DNA of 64,000 nucleotides from positions 17,364,664 to 17,428,663 of the forward strand of contig NC_060906.1 of the NCBI RefSeq assembly GCF_014805685.1, written 5' to 3'. The position numbers and the translations under genes were made by a program. Within the stretch, counting starts at the first letter, position 1; every line of letters begins with the position of its first letter. Below, piece after piece: positions 11,999-23,362 of the stretch. Below the pieces are notes generated by a model. That model ran no database searches and had not been told where the DNA came from. It was given only the letters and a program-made list of their open reading frames with translations. Source of the DNA: Silurus meridionalis. Lineage: Eukaryota; Chordata; Actinopteri; Siluriformes; Siluridae.

Positions 11999-14369
11999 AT
12001 GCAAGGTGTATAGGAGAGCCAGAAGTTAGATTTCCATTGGAGATGATCTTACCTTCCGTGTATTCTTTGGTGCCATCTAGAGGATCAACCCACACAACCA
12101 GCTGAGAGACAAAAACAATGAATTGTAAGGTCACAAAAACAGTTCACAGTTAACCGCCAGCACTTTAAAGGCCTTCTTCATTATTTTATTTTTTTTTTGG
12201 CTGCTCTTATTAGCAGTCGCTACAGCGGATCATCCGTCTCGTACTACTCTGTCCTCTACATCCGTCACCTCACCACATCATAAACCACCTCCTTGGTCTT
12301 CCTCTTTTCCTCCTTCCTGGTGGCTCCATCCTCAGCATTCTCCTACTGATATACCCCATGTCCCTCCTCTGCACATGTCCAAACCATCTCAATCTCACCT
12401 CCCTCACCTTGTCTCCAAAACGTCCTACATGTGCTGTCCCTCTCAAACTCATTTCTAATCCTGTCCATCCTCATCACTACCAACGAAAACCTCAACATCT
12501 TCAGCTCTGCTACCTCCAGATCCATCCTGTCTTTTACTCAATGCCACTGTCTCCAATCCATACAACATCGCAGGTCTCACCACAGTCCTATAAACTTTCC
12601 CTTTCACTCTCGCAGATACTCTTCTATCACAACCTTCAAGGCCTTCAAGGTACATAAAATAACATACTGAAAGAGAAGAATTTTTTAATCAAACTATAAT
12701 AAGATTAATACATTTATATTGTCTCACTTTATTTTAAAATGACTTTTCGCAGGATTGTGCAGTGTGCAGTATAAATAAAACTTTAATTTGACCAAGTATA
12801 CTTCATTACAGTTTTCTCCGATAAAAAACAAAACAAAACAACAAGACTGACATCATTCCACCAAGATTTAATCAAACATTCACATCAAGTGTGCGCAAGT
12901 AAAACCTAGTGACCAGAAGGACTAAGAGTTTTCATACTGATGAGTGAGTCAATTAGCTGGTGTTTAAGCAATTCTCAAATTCCCCACATACCCATGACAT
13001 GTTTTATTTTGCTGTGCATTTCTCACGTCTTGGACATTTTAATGCCTAGAGATTCACATAACTTCTTTTCAGGTGTTTACCTCCTCCTCCTTTAACTTGC
13101 TGTACTCATCAGGACATTGCTTTTGCAATATTCCATCATACAGGCTGGTCTCAATCAGGTCCTCTTCCGCTGACTCAGCTGGCAGATCCTAAAGAAAATG
13201 TAGGAGAGGAGAAGAATTATAAACTGTTATACTTTCCTAAAATATTGCAGCAATTACAAGCTCTAAATGGAGGCTGCAAAATGCTACCTAATCCATCTGT
13301 AGCAATTTAAACCTGCTTCAGAATTATGAGTTTCACCACTCATCAAGAACACACATACCTCCTCACCAATGATGGTGATTTTTGGGAAGCTCTTCAAAAG
13401 AGAGGCACATATACTTTTCTGAGCGAGTCGATCCGCTAGTGTCTGCAGGTCATTAACCCCCGTCTGAGGCAGGAATACACAACGTCCAAAATTAGGATTC
13501 GGTCAGAAATATACTGTGTGAATGCAAACACTTTAACATCCTAGTAGCTACACAGCCACGAATTCACAAATCGACACACGAAATCCAAAAATCTTAATGT
13601 GGAAGCATGTTCAAAGGGTACTTGATGTCCAGCCAAACATACATTACCTAATAACTCGGTCTGGTGGCTAACGGAGACTATATATTAAACCATTAAACAA
13701 TATGAAATGGCAAAAGCAACAAACACTCAAGTAGAACAGAACGAATGGAAATTGTCTGTTTTGCAGCTAAAGCCTGATATTTTTTGTATGGAATTTATGA
13801 ATTTTCACATATGTTTTACTTCTGGGTTGTTTTTTTGTTTGGAAGGATAAAATAGAAAAAAAATAAAGAGATACATTTAATATAAAAAAACAATATGTAA
13901 AAAAACAGCCAGTTTAGTGCATAGAAACAAGTCTGGGAGTCTGCAGAAAAGATAGTGTGACTATTCATTACATAGTGGTGAATGTAGTTTACACAACATT
14001 TTGCTATGAAAAAACCTTATTGTACAAAAGGCCTTTATGTACTGTGTGTATTATGTGTAGCTGAAGCTAAATGTAAGATAGTTCTCTCCTACTCTCTCAT
14101 TTTTTCCTTCAGGCAGTGCCGAGCTGCTTCTACAACTGCACCTATTAAATCTGTATATTCTACTCACCTTACTTGTAGTTAGTGTTGGAGAAGAGTACAA
14201 ATAAAATGAATAACAGACCCACTGACACCAGCGCGAGATCAAAACTTACCTTCTCTACAATTCCCAATTCCCCACTGTGCAGCACTTTCCTTACAATGGC
14301 TCCAGCTTTTTCAGCCACTGAGTAAGCTGAAGCCAGCAGCCGCATTACCACCACTGCATTGCCTGCCAT
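7490..14369 (-). CDS. bpnt1: 3'(2'),5'-bisphosphate nucleotidase 1
   Basis: Cytosolic Mg2+-dependent, Li+-inhibited phosphatase. It hydrolyses 3'-phosphoadenosine 5'-phosphate to AMP and also acts on inositol 1,4-bisphosphate. Coding exons, in transcript order: 14369-14250, 13463-13359, 13188-13081, 12101-12053, 9758-9667, 9492-9295, 7862-7757, 7641-7490. Every junction is GT-AG and in phase. The lengths sum to 930 bases, giving 309 residues, close to the family's usual ~308. The metal-binding motif of the Li+-sensitive superfamily is complete: GEE (exons 2/3), [14 protein letters not shown] (exons 4/5) and GCKKWDTCA (exon 7). The ATG lies two bases inside its exon (acceptor ending at 14372), so a non-coding first exon is expected upstream. 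Introns carry a LINE and several microsatellites. It is transcribed away from the dynein gene. Confidence 0.96.
8275..8303. repeat. Poly(A) tract
   Basis: An uninterrupted A run in the last intron of bpnt1. It may be the tail of an unrecognised retroelement, but no body was identified. Confidence 0.9.
10450..10486. repeat. (TAA)n microsatellite
   Basis: About twelve trinucleotide units in a bpnt1 intron. Confidence 0.95.
10761..10806. repeat. (GA)n microsatellite
   Basis: About 22 dinucleotide units in a bpnt1 intron. Confidence 0.95.
11951..11997. repeat. (GT)n microsatellite
   Basis: About 23 units, roughly 50 bases from the splice donor of the bpnt1 exon that holds the WVDPLDGT motif. 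Confidence 0.95.
12177..12649 (-). mobile_element. RTE-like LINE, 5'-truncated copy
   Basis: On the minus strand this encodes the C-terminal end of a non-LTR reverse transcriptase ORF. Visible phrases are [38 protein letters not shown] and [11 protein letters not shown]. It ends in the 3' tail gatgatccgctgtagcgac. One or more frameshifts break it. A short repeat aaggccttc flanks both sides (about 12168 and 12638) and may be the target-site duplication. The same family recurs at 16396 and 17598. Confidence 0.85.
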
Positions 14370-14574
14370 CCCTGTCTTAAACACAGATATTAACAGATTT
14401 TAGTACTTCAAAAATGATTATTACTTAGTATTTATGACTGAGAGCTCATTGTGAGCTGTTCAGCCAATAAGCAGTATTGGAGCAACTTTACTCTGGCCAC
14501 TCATTTGCATTTGCAACATTAATGTCATCACACTCATACACACCTTCTCACTCTCACGCTCACTCTCACACTCA

Positions 14575-14606
<32 letters not shown>
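14575..14606. repeat. (CA)n microsatellite
   Basis: About 16 units just upstream of the first coding exon of bpnt1. Confidence 0.9.
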
Positions 14607-14607
<1 letters not shown>

Positions 14608-15316
14608 CTGTGCATAACTTACACAAGTGTGGGGAAAATGCTGTAAGGCGATAACAGTTTTAAAAGTGTTAATATTTATATTTATACATTAACAACGTGG
14701 AAAGTTTATGAAATAAAATGAGTATTTGGTGTAACAGTCTTTCCCTGCAAAACAGCATAAATGTTTTTTGCATTAACTTGGCAGTTCCAATCATCTTGGA
14801 GAACCACAAATCTTCTGAAGATATAAGCTGCCTCAGATCCTCGTCTCGTCAATAAAGACATTTCTTAGTGACATTGGCTGTATTTTTGGGGTCACTGCCC
14901 TGCTGCAAAATCAATTTGTGTCCAATCAGACGTCTCCCCTGATGGTATGACATGATGGATAAGTATCTGCCTATAGGCCGAGCAATGTGTCTACGCTCCT
15001 CAATATTGCCCGATTCTTTGTGCTTCTTCAAAATAGCTTGAACAGCACATCCTGAAACCATGGTCTGCTTTGAAACCTTGGTCTGGGAGATGCTTGCTGA
15101 TGCAGAATAACTTCCTTGTGTCCTGTGGCTGTGCTGTCACAGTGACATGAAACTTCCACAGGTTCTTCCACACCCTCACCTTAGTAGTAGAGTTTGGCTG
15201 TTCCTCACTCGTACAAAGCGGTTTTAGTTCATTACTGAGTTTTAACCTACATATGAAATTGATGTAAATCAATCAATGTTTGATTTGGATTTCTCCTCGT
15301 TGCATTTGGTAAACTG

Positions 15317-15320
<4 letters not shown>
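14606..15320. mobile_element. Tc1-like transposon relic
   Basis: It begins tactgtgcataacttacac, like a Tc1 terminus. It contains a block (about 15110-15270) that is repeated in diverged form at 52380-52530: tttggctgttcct, then tactgagtttYaacctaca and catatgaaattgatg-type matches. No intact transposase was seen. The right boundary runs into a (TA)n tract and is uncertain. Confidence 0.55.

Positions 15321-15322
<2 letters not shown>

Positions 15323-15397
<75 letters not shown>
15323..15397. repeat. Compound (TA)n-(GT)n microsatellite
   Basis: TA units at about 15323-15362 are followed by GT units at 15369-15397. Confidence 0.95.
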
Positions 15398-15399
<2 letters not shown>

Positions 15400-15532
15400 A
15401 TATAAACATATACAGATGAATGCTTAGATGCCAGATATACATTTATTCAATTTAACATGGGCCATTCAAAACCATCATAACACATTACACGCAGCGACTT
15501 ACATATTTTTTAGTTATTGCATAAAAATATCG

Positions 15533-15830
15533 ACTCACAAACTCCGTGCTGAATCTCTTCTCGAAGAAAAATAATTCCAAAGTCCAAGTTTATGGAAAAC
15601 GGCAGACACTGACCAATATAATCGGAGTTATCTGAAAAGCGGCGCTCCCGCATATGTTATCTACCTGTATTCGTACTACTTCCGCATTCTTAAGGCGGGA
15701 TTTTATAATACCCACCCAATAGAAGTGCTTCTGTAAGATAACGCGTCTGTAAGATAGCCAATCAAAACGCAATAAAGTTCCTGATCTTAACCAATCTGAA
15801 AAATCGGTGAGCCCCAAAAAACCACATGGT
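15533..15830 (-). promoter_or_regulatory. Probable bpnt1 promoter and non-coding first exon
   Basis: Read on the minus strand, a strong donor gtgagt lies at 15538-15533 and could end a non-coding exon that splices to the acceptor at 14372. Upstream are an ETS-like gcggaagt (about 15684) and CCAAT boxes seen as attggc at about 15760 and as attgg at 15720 and 15790. An 11-base direct repeat (tctgtaagata) surrounds the proximal CCAAT box. This is inference from position and motifs; no transcript evidence is available. Confidence 0.4.
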
Positions 15831-16013
15831 CATAGTGCCTGTTGTGTTAATGCGGAATTTTCTTCTTATATATTTGATTGGTCAGCTGCTACTTACATCA
15901 GTTGTTAGATAAATCTTTCATTTGTTTCATTATTAATATTAAAACGTTATATTGCCCAAATTAAAAACCTGAATGGTAAAAAGCTAGATGCTATTAATGG
16001 TAGCACCCCTTTT

Positions 16014-16017
<4 letters not shown>

Positions 16018-16064
<47 letters not shown>
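16018..16064. repeat. (GT)n microsatellite
   Basis: About 23 units between bpnt1 and the dynein gene. Confidence 0.95.
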
Positions 16065-16065
<1 letters not shown>

Positions 16066-16395
16066 GGGTTGACTGGTTAATTTGATATTTGATAGCTGAT
16101 ATGGAATGAGGTTTAAGGTGGGTGAGGAAATGGACAGACAGAGCCAGATTTACACATATAAGTTTTTATTACATTCTCAATAGCTTGGTTATATTAGGCA
16201 CTGTTATTTAATGTTTTACCATCAGAACTTGTGCTCTCACACGCCCCCCTGTGGCAGGGGTAATGACTGCCTCTTATGCTACACCTCATTGCTGGGAATT
16301 AGAACAGAGATTTTGACAATGCAGACTATAGGAGTCTGAATCTTTGCTTAAATGAATTATAATTTTACATTTCATTTTTTTACTGGAATATAACA

Positions 16396-16525
16396 GGTGA
16401 GGAGGTTTATGAATGTGGTGAGGGAAGACATGCAGGTAGTTGGGTTGAAAGAGGCAGATGTAGAGGACAGGGGGGTGTGGAGACGGATGATCCGCTTTGG
16501 CGACCCCTAATGGGAGCATCCCGAA
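16396..16525 (+). mobile_element. RTE-like LINE, extreme 3' fragment
   Basis: It encodes the last few dozen residues of the same LINE ORF ([20 protein letters not shown]) and runs into the tail ggatgatccgctttggcgac. The match stops just after atgggagcatcc. Confidence 0.8.
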
Positions 16526-16802
16526 TTACAGGTGCCGCTTCCATTCATATGGTGAATTGAATGCGCTAATTAGGGTTGTCGCTGACGTCACAGAAAAAGG
16601 CCTGAGCCTCTCGGATAAAAAGGTGTCGCAGCCGCCGAAAAGCAGTAGGCGTCAAGTGACGCGAGGTGGTAGTTGGTGAGTGTTTTTGTTAGTACGAGAG
16701 TTTTGTTAGTTAAAACACTCTCTCTAGTATATTCTTCTCCACACTGTACACCGTTACCGCTATCCCGCTCCTATACTATTCTGCAGTATAGCGCTAGAGA
16801 CG

Positions 16803-16820
16803 AGCGCCACCTGCTGTCAT
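16803..16820 (-). promoter_or_regulatory. CTCF-like motif
   Basis: The string agcgccacctgctgtcat resembles the reverse complement of the CTCF core (agcgccccctggtgg), with mismatches. It lies between the two divergent genes bpnt1 and the dynein gene, where an insulator would be sensible. Motif only. Confidence 0.3.
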
Positions 16821-17421
16821 TTCTGATCGGTTAGCTTGCATGTAGGTAGAGAAGTCGTTTTTCGGATATATTATACGATTTAATTATCCATTTATGTGCA
16901 TATTTAATGAAAATAACTTACTATAGTAACTTGTTGGTGCATAGAAAAAATGCGAGGGAAGTGGGAAACGGGAGTGTGTTTGTTTGTTTGTTTACTAAGA
17001 GACGCTGTAGAAAGTCAATAAAATGGCAATAAAAATCTTTATTACAAAATATTCAGTTTTTTCTGTGCTGCCCAGTTTACATAGTCATGTTTAGGATTCG
17101 TGTCATTAGTATTATACTAATACTGGTGAGGCAAAGCTACTATTGGGTCTTGTTTACCAAATACCAAAATAATACACGAATAATATTTGTGTCTTTACAT
17201 TGAGATCTCAGTTGTCAGTGATTTAAAAATATAAATATATATTTTGCATTTTTGTTCCAGTGAGTACAGCCCAGTGTAGCATCCTGGACAGAGAAAATGG
17301 TGCGATCAAACTTCATGACACTGGAAGACACTTGTGACACGTGACACACTAATTACATTATGATTACAGTTTTGCTAATAAACTTGCAGGTTGAAATAAA
17401 AACAAATGTGTTCCTCTCTAG

Positions 17422-20400
17422 GAAAACTTTAAACAGGCAAGAGAGAACCGGCAGAGTCTTTTGACGGCTTCTCACCAGTATTTGATTAACGTTCTGGCTT
17501 CAGTCCTGAGTTTGGAGGAGTCTGTGGCTGAGGAGTTCATTCTTGATTCACCATCTGTAAGTAGCAGATTTATACTTTATATTTATGGCTTTCATTTTGT
17601 GATAGAAGAGTATCTGCAAGAGTGAAAGGGAAAGTTTATAGGACTGTGGTGAGACCTGCGATGTTGTATGGTTTAGAGCAGGGGTCACCAACGTGGGGTC
17701 ACCCACGGGCACCAGGTCGCCCGCAAGGACCACGAGTCGCCTGCGAGCCTTTTCTAAAAATAGCTGTTTCCTACCTTGTTAAATCATTGTTGATAATTAT
17801 TGTGAGAAATCATTAACATGATCAGTGTCTTCAAATAGATCAGGGGTGTCAAACTCAGTGTCAAATCCGGCCCGATGTACAATTATATCCGGCCCGCGAG
17901 ATGATTTTATATAGATCTATTATTATTGTTATAATGAAGCGCTGATAACACAAACTACATATCCCATAATGCAGCGCTTTAGCTGCCTTACCGAACACTA
18001 GACTACCTGGGAACGTTCCAGCGTCAATCAAGTCAAACTTCTGTTGATGTATTTAACACTATTGTAAAGTTATTGTGAAACAGCGCCTCACAGTGGCGAA
18101 GAGAAAAGTTGATTTAGAAAAACAGCCTTTCAAAACCGATGGGATTCTGAGTTTATGTTTACTGACACTGCTGGTAAACACGTCTGTCTAATTTATGGAG
18201 CGAATGTGACTGTAATTAAGGAATTGAATCCAAAACGGAACTACGAGACAAAACATCAGGACAATCTAAAAAACCTGAATGCAGAGCAGAAGATACAGAA
18301 AGTAGAAGAGTTAAAGAAGAATCTGACATTTCAGCAGATGTTTTTCACCACAGCAAAATCACAAAGTAAAGCTGGTATGAAAACAGAGGAGAAATCAGTC
18401 ACATCAGCCGGTTATTTACTGAGGGAGAGTTTCTGAAGAGCTGCATGATGAAGCTGTGAGACGTCTGGTGTTTGACAGGAGATATTTTTATGGAGAGCAA
18501 AATATTTTAAGTTATTTAAAGTTTAAGATTATTTTTTTATGAAATGGCATAAGAGCAAAGAAATCTGATTGTTTTGATTTGTTGTTATTTTAACGTTTAC
18601 TTAAAAGCACAATTTGTATTTATTTGTTCAGGGTTTTTTCGCAGCATGTTCATATTTCTAACTTGTATAATTTGGACAGAAGATATTTTTATGGAGAGCT
18701 ATTTATTTAAAGTTGAGGTTGATTTATTTTGGAATAATATTCCTGTCTGTTCTTATTCATATTTATGTTAAAAAAACATTGTTTTAGTGTGTTCAATAAA
18801 TGTTTATCCTGTTCGGCCTGCGACCTAAAGTATGCAATTGAGTTTGACATAGATAAATATCATTAATTATTAATAATAACATACAATTAAAGGTAAATTA
18901 AGCAAATTTTTTATTTGAAAATGTTAAGGTTTTCGTTGGGAGTGATGAGGATGGACAGGATTAGAAATGAGTTTATTAGAGGGACAGCGCATGTAGGACG
19001 TTTTGGAGACAAGGTGAGGGTGGTGAGATTGAGATGGTTTGGACATGTGCAGAGGAGGGACATGGGGTATATCAGTAGGAGAATGCTGAGGATGGAGCCA
19101 CCAGGAAGATGGAAAAGAGGAAGGCCAAGGAGGAGGTTTATGGATGTGGTGAGGGAAGACATGCAGGTAGTTGGGTTGAAAGAGGCAGATGTAGAGGACA
19201 GTGGGTATGGAGACTAATGATCCGCTGTGACGACCCCTAATGGGAGCAGCCGAAAGAATAAGATGATTTATGGCTTTTATTTCCAACAATTATCTGGTCA
19301 GTCACATCCGATGTTTACTACGTCTGTCTTGATTTCTATTTACACTGACCAGGCATAGCATTGACAAACAAAACACTATGACTGGTAAGAAGCATGAAAA
19401 TTTTCAAGCGTAAGGATTTGAGTGAGTTTGACAAGGGCCAAATTGTGATGTCTAGACGACTGGGTCAGAGCATTTCCAAAACTGCAGCTCCTGTGAGATG
19501 TTCCTGGTCTGCAGTGGTCAGTATCTATCAAAAGTGCTCCAAGGAAAGAACAGTGGTGAACCAGCGACAGGGTCATGGGGGGTGCAAGGCTCATTGATGC
19601 ATGTGGGTAACAAAGGCTGGCCCTTGTGGTCCGATCCAACAGAGGAGCTCCTGTAGCTCAAACTGCTGAAGAAGTTAATGCTTGATGGGTCGGGACTGTT
19701 TTAGCAGCAAAAGGGGGACCAATACAATATCAGACAGGTGGCCATAAAGTTGTGCCTAATCAGTGGATATACAGTATCACAAAAGAGAGTTCACCCCTCA
19801 CACTTCAGCAAGCATTTTATATTATACAGTATATAGTATTGAAAAGAGACAATAAAACTGGAATATATTTTAGTCAATGTGCAGCTTGTATAGCAGTACA
19901 GATTTACTGTCCTCTGAAAATAACTCAACATACAACTATTATTGTCTAAATAATTGGCATCAGAAGTGAGCATGTCCAGTGTCTATATTGTGTGAGCACC
20001 ATTGTTATCCAGCACTGCTTTAATCATCCTGGGCATAGATTTTACCAGAGCTGCACAGGTTGTTGCTGGGATCCTCTTCCACTCCTATATAATGACATTA
20101 CAGAGCTGCTGGATGTTAGACACATGGCGCTTCTCTGCCTTCCGCTTGAATGCTGCAGTTTTAAATAATAAATAGCCTGTTCTTCAATCTATCTTTCTAT
20201 TAATCAGTATTCTATTGGCATTGTCAAGGGAGCTAGTACAAGAAGAAATTTACAAACATTTTTGAATTGTTTAAAATACTCGTCTGATTGTTGTTAGCAA
20301 AATTACTCAGTGGAACCCATTTATCTCGACCTCGGTTAACTCGACAACACTATTAAGTCGACGTTTTTGAGGTGGAACCGCCAAATTCTCGCTTTGTCTA

Positions 20401-21275
20401 AGCATTTTTTAATCCGTTATGTCGACTTTTTTATGTCGCCGAACCCTAATATCTCGAGCACAAGGGGGGAAAAATTTACCATTTAACGTCGGTTATCTCG
20501 ATCGCACTGTGCAGCCGCAGAAGAACTCACGGAGGTGTCGGAAAAATCAAGTCTTACAGCTGTTACAGGTGTTGTATTGTATACTGGTGAATCTCTGCTG
20601 TTAGTTAGTGCACATATGCCTTTTGTTGTTAAATGTTATGCGATGAACGGGAGGCGAAAGTAGAAGCGCGGCGATGAACAGCACACGGGAGAACGTGGGA
20701 TGAGCAGCAAAAGCATAGAATGAACAACGGCAGGATCGGGGGGGAATCCGCGAAGAGCTTTGGGAAGAAAAGTGCAGCCGTTGAGAGAGTGCCAGTGGGA
20801 AGGCACGTACCGGGATACGCATGCGCGATAACAACAACCGCCGTGAACCAACATATACCAACAATAACGTACGGTGAGAGTGTGGAAGTTTAAATAGGAG
20901 CTGGTGATGATGATAAACGAGCCCCATATGTGCGTGATTGAAGCCGGGAGCTTCAGAGAAAGCGGCCGAGAAAGCACCTGACACGCTGAAGGGGGACGAA
21001 GGGGGCGTGGCAGGTGGATTCCTGACAGTTAACAAACATGTACTGTATGTATTTTTATAGCATGACTTCATCAAACAAATCGCGGCAAATTTTTGTGTAA
21101 AAACCCTCCAAAAACACGTGCATGCACATTCATATTTATTAACGCACATCATGTATATAAAGAAATTTCAAGCACGTTAATATATTGCCGCCATATTGAT
21201 TTTGTTTATCTCGATCATCAGTTATCTCGATGCTTTTTGGTGACCCCCTAGGACATCGACATAACCGGGTTCCAC

Positions 21276-21349
<74 letters not shown>

Positions 21350-23319
21350 CCAGGACAGGATAGCAATTGTTTGTGTTGTGTTTCGAGAGCTACTGTATCC
21401 AGGATAATGTCTGCATTCCATTGGCCCACAACTTTTGTTAGATTGGCACTACTGTTAAGGACTGCCAAACCATTCTGGAGCACCATGAGCACCCCCTGAC
21501 TGAGCACTGACTAAACAAATCCTGGCACTTATTGCCTCTGATTATAGTAGTAATAATAAAAATATATATAATAAATAAAAGCTCACTGGCGACATCTAGT
21601 GCGAGAAGCTAGTCTAGCAATATTTTTGGTCACCCATCACTGTTTGTATATTCCCAATGTACAAAATGTTCAAATGTAGGCCTACAAACACAGATAAGTA
21701 GGCTAGCTCTAGCCCTTTAAACGCATTACCTAACCAGGACAATATTTTCTTTTAATAGTTGGACCCAATTGATGATTTCTTTGCCAAAGGAGGAACAAAA
21801 TCAATTATATTTGTGTATCAAGAATCAGAAGTACCAGGAATAGGTAAGATGTTTCTTTAAGAGGTTATTTAGGATAGTGAATATTGTGTGGTTCTGTTCA
21901 AACAGTATAGACGAGAATTTGATCTCGTACAAGAAACCACTATTTGAGTCTGTTCTATGCTGTTTACATGTGACCTTTTATTGAATTTAACAAAAAATCT
22001 TTTATGTGGAATGATTCAGAATATAAAAGGATAATAAGAAATGTTGTATGGGTCTTTCCAAATGCATTTCTTTTTTTCATATTTCAGCTAGTCAAGAAAA
22101 ACGGATCATTAATATAAAGTAACAGTATTTCAGACCAAATAGTGTGACCAAATGATTATCAGTAACATTGGTAGTTTAAGCCTAAAATAGTATTTATATA
22201 TATTTTAATGATCAATGAGGAGTTGATAAAAGCTAGGAATTATAAATCCTCATTCTCAAAAATCCTTTAATTTTTTTAGAATGTGGTCGCACTTTTCCTG
22301 GTGTTGAAGAGGGAGCCAAAATAATGCGGCTGTTTCTGGCAAACCTACAAGAGACAGATCTTAAAGGGCTTTGTCTTTTTTTCATGAAGAACAATGTGAA
22401 CGTTGCCATCAACCCAGATAATATCCATCAGGTGACATTGATATTTTGAACTTCATTCTTTCGTTCCCTTTTCTGTTGTATACTGATCATATTTCAAAGA
22501 AATCGTGTACATTGCTCTTTTAGGAGATCAGCTTCTTCACGCTCAATGCCTCAGAGGGTGTTCTAAAAGGACAACAAGATTTGTTATCAAAGGTGTATTT
22601 ACCTGCAATAGGTGCAACGGAGGACTGGGGCATCCTAACCAACACTGAAGAGGAAGGGAAAATCAAGCAGGATTTTACAGATGTTGTCTCTAACTACATC
22701 AAATTCATAGATGGTATGAGATTCTCCTCAAGCATTTTGCATAACTGTATGAACAGCAAAGATAAAAAAAGTTCACAGAAGGAAATACCTTTTTGTTGAC
22801 ACACATAAAATCAATTATGGTCTGGAATCATGTTCATTTAGCACATTTAACACATCCATTCAAAACTCTTAAAGTTGGGGTGTTGGATTAGATTTCTCCC
22901 TTAGTTAATATTTAAGACTGGGTAAATTTGTTGGGTTACATCTTAATCTAATTTTAACAGCTGCGTGTGCTAATTTATTCTGCAGAAACTCGGACAATGC
23001 TGGAATGTAGTCAGCTTTCAGAACCCTCCGATATTGACTTTTCCACGCTTGTAACTCTCGACGATATGAAAGCAGCAGGTGCAGATGCAGACATGGTGCG
23101 CAAATGTGAGGAGGTTCTGATGGTGTGGTGCAGCGAGATTGATGAGGTGCATACTTTCAAATGAAGACTAAACAATGTCATAACGTTAGCAGTTAGTATT
23201 GAGATAGAATAGCTGTAGCATAGCATTAACACTAGCTAACATTGTAAATGTTACAGAATGTAAAAGTGGCTTATGTCTATACGCATACCTAACTATCTAC
23301 AGGCAAAACAACTGATTGA

Positions 23320-23362
<43 letters not shown>

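Larger units (their letters stand above)
17598..19265 (+). mobile_element. RTE-like LINE, 5'-truncated, split by hAT insertions
   Basis: The LINE ORF starts at about 17599 ([21 protein letters not shown]) and is interrupted at 17680. It resumes at about 18915 ([19 protein letters not shown] to [17 protein letters not shown]) and ends with the tail gatccgctgtgacgacccct and gggagcagccgaaagaa. About 17 bases (atttatggctttYattt) flank the outside at 17581-17597 and 19266-19282, a good target-site duplication. Some 50 bases of LINE are missing at the break. It lies in the first large intron of the dynein gene. Confidence 0.85.

Noticed and set aside
16497..16679. Possible dynein N-terminal exon (60-codon ORF)
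   Set aside because: Its start overlaps the LINE 3' tail and the sequence shows no dynein similarity.
20601..21152. A 183-codon minus-strand ORF
   Set aside because: It lies within a TIR-bounded transposon, has no recognisable domain and overlaps other chance ORFs.
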